IMG/VR virus record: IMGVR_UViG_3300037502_003558
Location: 1-33,124 of that record
Source of the DNA: a virus
Length of the DNA stretch: 33,124 nt
Strand: one strand, 5' to 3'
Part shown: positions 15,421-22,343 of the stretch, one piece after another
Layout: each line of letters opens with the position of its first letter
How positions within the stretch are numbered: the stretch's first letter is position 1
The notes under the pieces: generated by a model
The model's database searches: none
What the model was told of the DNA's origin: nothing
The model's input: the letters and a program-made list of their open reading frames with translations, nothing else
Made by a program: the position numbers and the translations under genes

Positions 15421-15750
15421 TTATTGTGGTTGCACTGCGGATTGGGTATTTAAGCATCCCACGACGATCATGACCACAAATCCCACATAGGGCAATAAAC
15501 TGGCCGCGGTCCACCAGGGATTGATCCCAGCGTCACGGCATCGGCTGGCGGTGGTGGCCAACATGGCCCAGATCAGCACGATGAATCCCGCCAACATGAT
15601 CAGGCCGCCCAGCAACACAAACAAACCGTCAAGGATCATCACGGCTATGGTCACGATGCTCAACACCGCTGCCAGGATCCACGAGATGATCAGCACACCC
15701 CAGTATTCGCTGCGAGTGGCACGTCGGCCCCAATCTAGATATCTACGCAT
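15421..15750 (-). CDS. DUF805-family inner membrane protein
   Basis: 109 residues with about three membrane helices. The family marks are present: RRATRSEYWG at residues 9-18 (the GRxxRxEYW motif), and SRCRDAGINPWW (about 69-80, the RRLHDTGRSGWW position) before a final hydrophobic helix. DUF805 proteins are small bacterial membrane proteins of unknown role. The start overlaps the dsbA stop (TAATG), so it is expressed with dsbA from the same sigma70 promoter. It is an unusual gene in a phage replication block and was probably taken from a host. Confidence 0.85.
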   Translation of the reverse strand: MRRYLDWGRRATRSEYWGVLIISWILAAVLSIVTIAVMILDGLFVLLGGLIMLAGFIVLIWAMLATTASRCRDAGINPWWTAASLLPYVGFVVMIVVGCLNTQSAVQPQ

Positions 15751-16010
15751 TACAGTGTTTTTCCTACGGTTGTGAGGATATTTTCCAGCAGCTCGTGATC
15801 CTGCTGCTCTTTACCAAATTCAGCTTTGTGGGCCAGCCTGATGGCTTTCTTTAACACATTGGGTTTGATCTCGAGTTCCTCGGCCACGGCCTTGATGGTG
15901 TCCGAAAGTCCACCATTGAGGGTTTCGATCTCATGCATGACCTGCATGCCTTCATTGACTATCTGCGTGAGTTTGGCTTTTTGTTCAGCTGTGAATGTTT
16001 TGTCTGTCAT
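15750..16010 (-). CDS. dsbA: dsDNA-binding protein, T4 DsbA-like
   Basis: 86 residues, all helical. SDTIKAVAEELEIKPNVLKKAIRLAHKAEF (split over about 40-69) gives the helix-turn-helix-like core seen in T4 DsbA, including the LxIKPxxLxKAI pattern and an acidic C-terminal helix. T4 DsbA binds double-stranded DNA and stimulates late transcription. A consensus sigma70 promoter lies just upstream, so it should be made early. The symbol follows phage usage and is unrelated to the periplasmic thiol oxidase of the same name. Confidence 0.72.
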   Translation of the reverse strand: MTDKTFTAEQKAKLTQIVNEGMQVMHEIETLNGGLSDTIKAVAEELEIKPNVLKKAIRLAHKAEFGKEQQDHELLENILTTVGKTL

Positions 16011-16032
16011 GGGATCTCCGGATTAAAACGCT

Positions 16033-16060
16033 ATTATACAAGGAATTTCTGCGATGTCAA
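16033..16060 (-). promoter_or_regulatory. consensus sigma70 promoter for dsbA
   Basis: TTGACA (16060-16055) and TATAAT (16038-16033) on the minus strand match the bacterial consensus exactly, with a 16-base spacer. The -35 overlaps the stop codon of the S-adenosylhomocysteinase gene. Transcription would start about 15 bases before the dsbA ATG, with GGAG in the leader. Confidence 0.78.
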
Positions 16061-17340
16061 TAGCGATAGGTATCCGATTTATATGGTCCCGCCACGTCTA
16101 CTCCGATGTAACGAGCCTGATCAGGGGTAAGTTCAGTGAGTTGGGCACCGATCTTTTCCAGATGTAACCGGGCCACTTCTTCATCGAGATGTTTAGGCAG
16201 CACATACACATGACCATCCTGATACCGGTCATGATGATTGAACAGTTCGATCTGTGCAATGACTTGATTGGTAAAACTGTTGCTCATGACAAAGCTGGGA
16301 TGGCCCGTGGCACACCCTAGATTGACCAGTCGGCCTCTAGCCAGCAAGATAATCCTCCGGCCATCAGGCCATACCACATGATCTACCTGTGGTTTGATCT
16401 CGATCCACCGGAGATCGGACAACGAAGCCACATCGATCTCGTTGTCAAAGTGTCCGATGTTGCACACGATGGCGTTGTGTTTCATCCGGTCCATGTGCTC
16501 ACGGCGGATCACGTCCACATTGCCTGTGGCTGTGACAAAGATGTCTGCGCGCTCTGCTGCATAATCCATTGTCACGACACGGTAGCCTTCCATGGCGGCC
16601 TGCAGCGCACAGATGGGATCTGTCTCCGTGACCCAGACCTGGGCCGAAAGACTGCGCAATGCAGCAGCCGATCCTTTGCCCACGTCACCAAATCCACACA
16701 CCACTGCGACCTTGCCAGCGATCATGACGTCAGTGGCACGTTTGATACCGTCTACCAGGCTTTCCCGGCAACCATATAGATTGTCAAACTTGGACTTTGT
16801 TACACTATCATTGACGTTGATGGCAGGAAAGATCAAGGTACCAGCCGCGGCTTTCTCTCGCAGTCTCAGCACACCAGTGGTGGTCTCTTCTGTGACACCC
16901 AAGATGCCCGCGGCTATTTCGGGATAGCGTGTGAGTATGCGATCAGTGAGGTCATGCCCGTCGTCTAGGATCATGTTGGGCTGCCATCCTTGGATGGTCT
17001 GGTCTATGCACCACCAGTATTCCTCTTCGGTCTCGCCTTTCCAAGCCCACACCGGAATGCCCAGGTCTGCCATGGCTGCAGCAGCATGATCCTGCGTGGA
17101 GAAGATGTTGCAGGAACTCCAGCGCACTTCTGCGCCCAAGGCCACCAAAACCTTGATCAGCACAGCGGTCTGTATGGTCATGTGCAGGCTGCCTACGATG
17201 CGTGCGCCCTGCAAGGGTTGCTGGTTGATATATTTGTCCCGGATCGCGATCAATCCCGGCATCTCGCTTTCAGCGATGGCTATTTCACGGTGCCCCCAGG
17301 CAGCCAGGCCTATATCGGCCACTCGATAGTTTTTGTTCAT
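16057..17340 (-). CDS. ahcY: S-adenosylhomocysteinase (adenosylhomocysteine hydrolase)
   Basis: 427 residues, full length. The enzyme splits S-adenosylhomocysteine into adenosine and homocysteine, relieving product inhibition of methyltransferases. Motifs: [39 protein letters not shown] (catalytic Lys and Asp), the NAD loop [24 protein letters not shown] and the conserved C-terminus [13 protein letters not shown] whose Lys and Tyr reach the neighbouring subunit's NAD site. Its 70-base leader can form a stable hairpin. The ribosome-binding site is weak. The dsbA promoter begins in its stop codon. It would serve the methyltransferase-like protein encoded downstream or host methylation during infection. 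Confidence 0.97.
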   Translation of the reverse strand: MNKNYRVADIGLAAWGHREIAIAESEMPGLIAIRDKYINQQPLQGARIVGSLHMTIQTAVLIKVLVALGAEVRWSSCNIFSTQDHAAAAMADLGIPVWAWKGETEEEYWWCIDQTIQGWQPNMILDDGHDLTDRILTRYPEIAAGILGVTEETTTGVLRLREKAAAGTLIFPAINVNDSVTKSKFDNLYGCRESLVDGIKRATDVMIAGKVAVVCGFGDVGKGSAAALRSLSAQVWVTETDPICALQAAMEGYRVVTMDYAAERADIFVTATGNVDVIRREHMDRMKHNAIVCNIGHFDNEIDVASLSDLRWIEIKPQVDHVVWPDGRRIILLARGRLVNLGCATGHPSFVMSNSFTNQVIAQIELFNHHDRYQDGHVYVLPKHLDEEVARLHLEKIGAQLTELTPDQARYIGVDVAGPYKSDTYRY

Positions 17341-17361
17341 GCTTTATGTATGCTCACTGCA

Positions 17362-17411
17362 GACCGAGAGTAGCGAATTCCCGGCCTGGGGCAGCAGCCG
17401 CCCACTCGGTC
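17362..17411 (-). promoter_or_regulatory. structured leader upstream of ahcY
   Basis: GACCGAG (17411-17405) pairs perfectly with CTCGGTC (17368-17362) across 36 bases that contain a second stem (GGGC/GCCC, 17403-17389). No T-run follows, so it is not an ordinary terminator. Being the whole gap before ahcY it may be a regulatory RNA. The order of elements does not fit the SAH riboswitch consensus as I know it. Confidence 0.4.
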
Positions 17412-19961
17412 CTAAGGTCGAGTTTTGGTGAAGTTTTCCCAGAGCCTGGCAGTAGGGTCAAACTTACTGCTCCATTGCAGCGATTCGTTGCTGACCACGG
17501 GTTTGCCATTTTTGGCTACATTGGCGCCACGTCCTGAGAGTTGTCCAGCGCGTGGTTCTGTGCCTTTGCCTATGTGCCTGCTGCCCATCCTACGCAAACG
17601 TGTCTTGAGACGGGGTTCTTTGTAGGGTTCTTGGATGACTTTTCCACCACGTGCGAAGAAATCTCGTTTGGCCTGTTCATACTCATCGTCGGTGTATTCT
17701 TCGAGGTTTGTTTCTAGCATCCGGCCCCGATTTTTCTTGCTGGCCATGAGTCCCACTGCGCGTCGGGCCGCTGTGAGATCACTCATGGCGATGTCAGCCT
17801 TGCCTACACCAGATGCCAGTTGGTTCAACACTTTGGCCACTGCAGCAGGAGCAGCAGTGCCTTGGCTGTCCACCCACTGTGGTGTAAATGTATACTTTAG
17901 ATTGGTACCAGGCATTTCCAGTTCCTGCCCAGCTTCAGGTTGTTTGGCAGAAGATGCCGCTGTAGCTGCCGGTGCTTCCGGGGCAGCAGTGGCAAGAGGT
18001 TCTGACGCAGCTGGGGTGGCTGCGGTTGCGGCAGGTTCTGCAGCAGCTCCAGCGGCAGCGGGTTGTGCAGTTGCGTCTGCAGCAGCGGGTTGTGCAGTTG
18101 CGTCTGCAGCAGCGGGTTGTGCAGTTGCGTCTGCAGCAGCGGGTTCTGCAGCAGCTCCAGCGGTATCCGCTGCAGGTTCTTGAGCAGCAGCTGGAGGAGC
18201 AAACTTACCTTTGGTAGGCGGAGTGATCTTCATCTGGGCGTAGATACCTTTTACTACGTCTGGACTAACTCCTTGGCTCACTAGGAAGAATGCCACTGCC
18301 TCGCTGTCAGTGGGGCTACCTGCTATCTTCCAGTTCATCTTGAGTTTTTCTGGAGTGATTTTGGTAGTAAACTGTTTGCCCAAAGTTTTAAGTCCACTGC
18401 CTATGCGGCTCATGAGCCCAGGTTTGGCAGCGGCTGCAGGAGCCGCTGCGGCAGCGGCTGGTTGTGCGGTGGCAGCGGCTGCAGGTTGTGCAGCAGCAGC
18501 TGGTTGTGCGGCGGCAGTGTTGGCAGCAGCGCCAGGATCCCCGGTGTACTCCATGAGGCTTTCCATGACCATACGACTGCTGACCTTGCGGAACAATCTA
18601 TTGATCTGCAGTTCTGATAGACGGCGTTTGGCGCGAGCCCTGCGGTTTTCTCGCAGACCTGCACTGGCCTGACGAGCTAATTCTGCGCTGGCTGCGTTGG
18701 CTGCTCGCATGGATTGGCCAGCCTGTACCAATTGCTGTTGTGCCGGGGTCAGCAGCTCCATGGGAACCGGTTGTCCATTAATGGCTGTGGGAATAGTGCC
18801 GTTGAGTTGGATGCTGATTTTGCCAGGTGGTATTCCCATCTTCTGTGCCAATTCGCGGCCCAACGCTGTTGATTGCTCTCGGGTCAATGCCTGCACAGAT
18901 CCCTGTGCTGCGTTGCTGGCAGCATTGGATGCGGTACTGGTGGCTGCGTTACCAGCAGTGGATTGAGCGGTCTGTGCCAAGGTGTCAGTGGCCACACCAG
19001 TGTCACCGCCAGCAAATGTGCCTGGGGGAAAGTTTATACCGGTGTCACCAGTGGGCGTGGATCCACCTAGACCAACACCACCTTGATATACTGGAGCACC
19101 CGTGGGAGCGGGAATATCGATCTTGAGACCGGCCGCGATCTTGTTGGGATCAGTGATCTGGGGATTGGCCTGCATGAGATCTTGCACGCTGACGTTTTGT
19201 TTCTGCGCGATCTGGCTCAAGGTGTCACCGGGTTGGACTTTGTACGAGGCCAAATCGCCGCTTTGTGTGGTCACACCGGGTACTTCACCGGTATCACTGC
19301 CAGTGGGAGCACCTGATGCACCTCCACCTTGGAACGCCTGCACGGCTTTGCTGACACCATAGGCCGTGGCGCCGGTGAGGAATCCCGACCACAGCGAAGA
19401 GCTCAGTTTGTTACCCTGCAATAGTTTATCGGCCATTTTGATACCGCCCAACAGAGCAGCACCGCCTAGACCTGCACCGCTGATACCTGCCAGTGCGATC
19501 AAGATCGAGTAGATCGCACCTTGCATCACAGGATGTTTCTTGGCGAACTCTCGGTATTTGTTTATGGCCGTCATCACGGTGCCTTCGTCACCGCCGGCAG
19601 CGGCTTTGATCTTGTCCGTGAGTTTGTCATACAGCTTATCAGCACCGGCCACAGGACCGCTGTTGCTGATCTTCTGTGATACGCCTTGATAGGCCTTGTT
19701 GATGGCAGAAGCAACATCAGTGGCCACGTCTTTGCCCTTGCCTATGAGAGTACGGTTGGTGCCAGCATCGTTCATGCCTTTCTCGGCCATGCTGAAGATG
19801 TCTGTGATCTGTTGTGGTGTCAGCACCTGTCCCTCGGTGCGTTCTATCAGCATGCGTCCCGCGGCACGGAATTGTTGGTATATGGGTTCTTCTATGAGCC
19901 AGGCTTCGGTGATCGTGACACGGCGAGTGCGTGGTGTGGCGTACAGATTATTGATTTGCAT
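17412..19961 (-). CDS. virion-associated LysM protein with membrane-like segment and Ala/Pro-rich repeats
   Basis: 849 residues. The N-terminus contains VTITEAWLIEE, two (I/L)-x-E sites of T4 prohead-protease type. A helical part is followed by a Gly/Ala-rich hydrophobic segment (148-175). A LysM domain (239-283, YKVQPGDTLSQIAQ, then NPQITDPNKIAAGLKI) would bind peptidoglycan. The rest is low complexity with Ala, Pro, Thr and Gln, including three exact copies of a 9-residue unit, then a basic C-terminus. GAGGA precedes the ATG. I infer an internal or ejection protein that meets the cell wall during DNA entry. The Gly/Ala segment might insert into membranes. Confidence 0.72.
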   Translation of the reverse strand: MQINNLYATPRTRRVTITEAWLIEEPIYQQFRAAGRMLIERTEGQVLTPQQITDIFSMAEKGMNDAGTNRTLIGKGKDVATDVASAINKAYQGVSQKISNSGPVAGADKLYDKLTDKIKAAAGGDEGTVMTAINKYREFAKKHPVMQGAIYSILIALAGISGAGLGGAALLGGIKMADKLLQGNKLSSSLWSGFLTGATAYGVSKAVQAFQGGGASGAPTGSDTGEVPGVTTQSGDLASYKVQPGDTLSQIAQKQNVSVQDLMQANPQITDPNKIAAGLKIDIPAPTGAPVYQGGVGLGGSTPTGDTGINFPPGTFAGGDTGVATDTLAQTAQSTAGNAATSTASNAASNAAQGSVQALTREQSTALGRELAQKMGIPPGKISIQLNGTIPTAINGQPVPMELLTPAQQQLVQAGQSMRAANAASAELARQASAGLRENRRARAKRRLSELQINRLFRKVSSRMVMESLMEYTGDPGAAANTAAAQPAAAAQPAAAATAQPAAAAAAPAAAAKPGLMSRIGSGLKTLGKQFTTKITPEKLKMNWKIAGSPTDSEAVAFFLVSQGVSPDVVKGIYAQMKITPPTKGKFAPPAAAQEPAADTAGAAAEPAAADATAQPAAADATAQPAAADATAQPAAAGAAAEPAATAATPAASEPLATAAPEAPAATAASSAKQPEAGQELEMPGTNLKYTFTPQWVDSQGTAAPAAVAKVLNQLASGVGKADIAMSDLTAARRAVGLMASKKNRGRMLETNLEEYTDDEYEQAKRDFFARGGKVIQEPYKEPRLKTRLRRMGSRHIGKGTEPRAGQLSGRGANVAKNGKPVVSNESLQWSSKFDPTARLWENFTKTRP
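18060..18140 (-). repeat. 27-base tandem repeat, three exact copies, in the Ala-rich region
   Basis: Starts at 18060, 18087 and 18114 with an imperfect fourth copy after 18141. Each unit encodes nine residues of the type PAAADATAQ. It lies in frame in the LysM protein, so copy-number change would alter linker length without a frameshift. Confidence 0.9.
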
Positions 19962-19962
19962 A

Positions 19963-20634
19963 TCAGCGTTCCTCTACGTAGTCTTGATCTAAGCTGGATT
20001 TCTTGCGGCGATTACGGAATAAATCAATGGCCATCTGTGCCTGGTCTATGTCCGGGAAGCGTGTGAGCATGCTGCGACCACCTCTGCGTATCTCAAAACC
20101 ACGATGCTGATCACCGTGTATCTCCAGCATCACACCGTCTTCCATGGCCACGGTTTTAACCGGTGCTGATTCCGGCATCACAGGATCCTGTGTGGGTGCA
20201 GGTGGCGCTGCAGTAGTGGTGTCTATGGCTGTGGGGTCTTCGTCGACTTCTTGTTCTTCGGCTTGGCCTTTTTCCACAGCATCCACGGCTTTTTGTTTGA
20301 GTTCGCGATCTACTTGTGCTTTCTTTTCCAGCTTGTCTAGGTACGTGGTGAGATCTCGTTTGACCTTGCTCAGCATGTCTTCTTCTATCTCGGTCATGGC
20401 CTCTTCTAGGGCAGTGCCCTGCGGTTCCCGGCTGTCACCCACAAACTTGCCGGCCATGGGATGCTGGGGATCTTGTTTGTTGCCCAGCGCACGGATCTTT
20501 TTAGGATGGAACAGTGCGGGCAGCTGATCCACTGATTTCTGTTGCGGATTGAGTCCTTTGGTCACCGAAGTTGGTGTTAGATCTGACTCTGCGATCTGAT
20601 CTATGCGTGTGAGTATCGCGCGGATATCGTTCAT
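19963..20634 (-). CDS. virion-type protein with helical N-terminus and protease-site leader
   Basis: 223 residues. It begins MNDIRAILTRIDQIAES, with I-A-E as a candidate cleavage site and a resemblance to the leader of the nuclease candidate at 27959-29140. Then a charged coiled region (about 80-130, with EEAMTEIEEDMLSKVKRDL), a Pro/Thr-rich linker, and a small strand-rich C-terminal part with VAMEDGVMLEIHGDQHRGFEIRRGG. It overlaps the Dps gene stop (ATGA) and precedes the LysM protein gene. Possibly a prohead core or internal protein; no family recognised. Confidence 0.68.
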   Translation of the reverse strand: MNDIRAILTRIDQIAESDLTPTSVTKGLNPQQKSVDQLPALFHPKKIRALGNKQDPQHPMAGKFVGDSREPQGTALEEAMTEIEEDMLSKVKRDLTTYLDKLEKKAQVDRELKQKAVDAVEKGQAEEQEVDEDPTAIDTTTAAPPAPTQDPVMPESAPVKTVAMEDGVMLEIHGDQHRGFEIRRGGRSMLTRFPDIDQAQMAIDLFRNRRKKSSLDQDYVEER

Positions 20635-21074
20635 TGCCGTTCCTCTCTCAGGAAACTACGCAGCATCCAACGATGCTTGCCCATGGCATCTATGCGCTGC
20701 GCTAAGAAATCCATGATACCCTGTTGGTTTTCTGATTCCGCTGTGGCAAAAGTGCTGTTGAGGAGATCGATCATGGTCTGGCAGTCAGCCAACAATTCTT
20801 GTATCATGAGCCGGGCTCGCGGAACTTTGAGCTGCCCTTTGATCTGACTGAGTTCTGCAAATCTCTCAAAGCTGCCAGGGGTATAATCGTCTAGGATACG
20901 TATGAATTCTGCGGTCCGATCTATGCTGTTGTCGTAGACTTCTTGATAGATGTCACCAAAAAATTCGTGTAATTGCGCAAAGTCGCTGCCTTCTACGTTC
21001 CAGTGGAAAAATTGGGCTTTGACCACGAACGCATACTGCGTTGACAAAAGAGTTTTGAGATCATCTACCAGCAC
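20631..21074 (-). CDS. dps: Dps-type mini-ferritin (DNA-protection protein)
   Basis: 147 residues from a GTG at 21074 with TCTGGAG six bases upstream; the longer ORF would start inside the preceding gene and upstream of a late-type promoter box. Dps proteins form dodecamers that bind DNA and oxidise iron with peroxide. The first helix has FFHWNVEG and LHEFF, and the second IDRTAE: His24, His36, Asp52 and Glu56 fit the inter-subunit ferroxidase site, with one extra residue between the two parts relative to E. coli Dps. There is no Lys-rich N-terminal tail. Placed among packaged proteins, it may protect DNA in the virion or the host nucleoid; it has no visible capsid leader. Confidence 0.85.
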   Translation of the reverse strand: MLVDDLKTLLSTQYAFVVKAQFFHWNVEGSDFAQLHEFFGDIYQEVYDNSIDRTAEFIRILDDYTPGSFERFAELSQIKGQLKVPRARLMIQELLADCQTMIDLLNSTFATAESENQQGIMDFLAQRIDAMGKHRWMLRSFLREERQ

Positions 21075-21097
21075 GGCTGACTCCAGAAAAGTTAGAG

Positions 21098-21105
21098 TAT
21101 TTAGC
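21098..21105 (-). promoter_or_regulatory. late-type promoter box upstream of dps
   Basis: The minus strand reads GCTAAATA, six of eight to the T4 late element TATAAATA and sharing the CTAAATA core found before queD and folE. It overlaps the stop of the preceding gene and is 23 bases upstream of the GTG start, which supports that start. Confidence 0.42.
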
Positions 21106-21415
21106 AGTGCGGCATAGTGATCAGGCCTTGTTGATCTATGGTGGCTGGACCTGACAGTATGTGCCAATTCACCACAGTGATGCGTGCTTGCTGTGGATCC
21201 AGCAATTCATGTGTTACTTGGTAGTTCCTAAATTGTCCCGGAACCTTGCCGCCCTGGCACAACACCACAAACTGTTCTTCTAGATAGCACTGTTCCCAGG
21301 TAAATCGCTGTTCATGGAACAATTGATCCTGTACCCAGACTCTATAGCGCGGTGGCTTGCCTTGCCAGTCCATGTACACATAACAACCCACCTTTACTGG
21401 GATGATTTTTTTCAA
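21101..21415 (-). CDS. unknown small protein with TTG start
   Basis: 104 residues. It starts at TTG with CGAGGA upstream and overlaps the stop of the previous gene by TTGA. It begins MKKIIPVKVGCYVYMDWQG and is strand-rich with many Gln, Trp and Tyr (RYRVWVQDQLFHEQRF, ITVVNWHILSGPA), likely a small beta-barrel or beta-sandwich. No capsid-targeting leader. Between the internal-protein block and Dps; a virion-associated role is possible but unproven. Confidence 0.68.
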   Translation of the reverse strand: MKKIIPVKVGCYVYMDWQGKPPRYRVWVQDQLFHEQRFTWEQCYLEEQFVVLCQGGKVPGQFRNYQVTHELLDPQQARITVVNWHILSGPATIDQQGLITMPHC

Positions 21416-21597
21416 GCGATCCTCGTGACACCTGTGACCAGGGCATCATTACCGTATTGTGCTTTCAACAACAGTCTGGCCATCACAGGTGACTTGGCGA
21501 ATATAGCTACATCTATGCCCATGGTGTAGCCGGGGTTCTTGACTTTGACCCGTGCCGAGTATACATGGAATCCTTGATCAAACTCTTGCGCTCTCAT
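21412..21597 (-). CDS. 61-residue protein with capsid-leader-like start
   Basis: Starts MRAQEFDQG, a variant of the shared MRAREF leader but without an (I/L)-x-E cut site. The body, HVYSARVKVKNPGYTMGIDVAIFAKSPVMARLLLKAQYG, looks like a small strand-helix protein. ATGA overlaps couple it to both neighbours. Function unknown; membership of the packaged set is inferred from the leader. Confidence 0.72.
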   Translation of the reverse strand: MRAQEFDQGFHVYSARVKVKNPGYTMGIDVAIFAKSPVMARLLLKAQYGNDALVTGVTRIA

Positions 21598-21989
21598 GAT
21601 CGACTTTTGTTGCCCCAGTTTTTAGCACCACGTTTGCGACACTGAACCAGAGCTCCGGACGCATAGGCGCTGGGCCATACCTTGTAGCGGCTGCGTACTT
21701 TGTGGTAACAGGCGTCTTTCTTTTCACGCAGATTGCGCTGTTTCCGGAGAGCGTCGATCTGTCGCTGGATGTCAGCTATCTCCCGATCTTCTACGTCGTT
21801 TTCTTGGTCCAGGCGCATGATGTCGTCGCGGTCCTGGCCCTGTGTGCGGCGATAATCAAACACCAGGGCTTCGATATCGCTGTTGGCATGCGGGTTTGCT
21901 GCCCGTAGTTGTTTCATGATGCGCGCAGTGCGTGGTGATGAACCTACTTCTACGCCGGTATCTTCCTGGATGAATTCTCGAGCCCTCAT
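21594..21989 (-). CDS. packaged basic protein with MRAREFIQE leader
   Basis: 131 residues from the ATG at 21989 (ATGA overlap with the gene before); a start at 22121 would run through that neighbour. MRAREFIQE gives the leader and an I-Q-E cleavage site. A coiled region (ENDVEDREIADIQRQIDALRKQRN) follows, then KKDACYHKVRSRYKVWPSAYASGALVQCRKRG, a cysteine- and lysine-containing basic motif that I know as a recurring domain of unknown function in phage proteins. It probably binds nucleic acid in the capsid. Confidence 0.78.
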   Translation of the reverse strand: MRAREFIQEDTGVEVGSSPRTARIMKQLRAANPHANSDIEALVFDYRRTQGQDRDDIMRLDQENDVEDREIADIQRQIDALRKQRNLREKKDACYHKVRSRYKVWPSAYASGALVQCRKRGAKNWGNKSRS

Positions 21990-22339
21990 GACTTTTTCCT
22001 TGTGGCTACGTTTTTGGCTGCGCCGCGGCGCTCGGGATTGGGATCTTCTCTGCGCTTGCGTGCTGCTGCAGATGCGCGTCCTTTTTTGCCCAGGGCGTGT
22101 GCCTTGCTCTGCGGCAGGCACTTGGGCTTGCCTTCGGATTCGCTTCCCCTAGCACACTCACCACGGATTTTGCCGTCGGGGCCAAAACGCACCCATTTTT
22201 CACGGAACCACTTGCGCAGATCCTCGTCCACGGGCTCGGTCCTGCGTTGTGCGAACATGGGCATGGCCACGGTGGCTACACCACCCGCGGCAGTGGCACC
22301 TGCGCTGGCTGTTTCTGTGATGAATTCTCGGGCTCGCAT
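21986..22339 (-). CDS. packaged Lys/Arg-rich protein with MRAREFITE leader
   Basis: 117 residues. The leader MRAREFITE is followed by an Ala/Gly-rich hydrophobic stretch, then EKWVRFGPDGKIRGECARG, a Cys/Lys part (GKPKCLPQSKAHALGKKGRA) and a strongly basic tail (ARKRREDPNPERRG). The WVRFGPDGKIRG-C-C pattern recurs as a small domain of unknown function in phage proteins. Charge and leader point to a DNA-associated internal protein. Overlaps the next gene by ATGA. Confidence 0.8.
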   Translation of the reverse strand: MRAREFITETASAGATAAGGVATVAMPMFAQRRTEPVDEDLRKWFREKWVRFGPDGKIRGECARGSESEGKPKCLPQSKAHALGKKGRASAAARKRREDPNPERRGAAKNVATRKKS

Positions 22340-22343
22340 GTGT

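Noticed and set aside
15447-15453. TTAAATA box at the end of the DUF805 gene
   Set aside because: It differs from the CTAAATA core at other gene starts and lies about 95 bases before the polymerase start; too weak to call a promoter.
17362-17411. Known SAH riboswitch before ahcY
   Set aside because: CCAGGC is present but the pairing strand CTCGG does not follow it directly as in the consensus, so I list only a structured leader.
18060-18140. CRISPR-like direct repeats
   Set aside because: The repeats are contiguous with no spacers and lie in frame in a coding region.
17897-18202. Leu/Gln-repeat open frame in the minus strand, other frame of the LysM gene
   Set aside because: It is a frame shadow of the 27-base tandem repeat and has no independent support.
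21594-22121. Longer start at 22121 for the MRAREFIQE protein
   Set aside because: It would overlap the preceding gene by over 130 bases and bury the leader; the ATG at 21989 has the ATGA overlap typical here.
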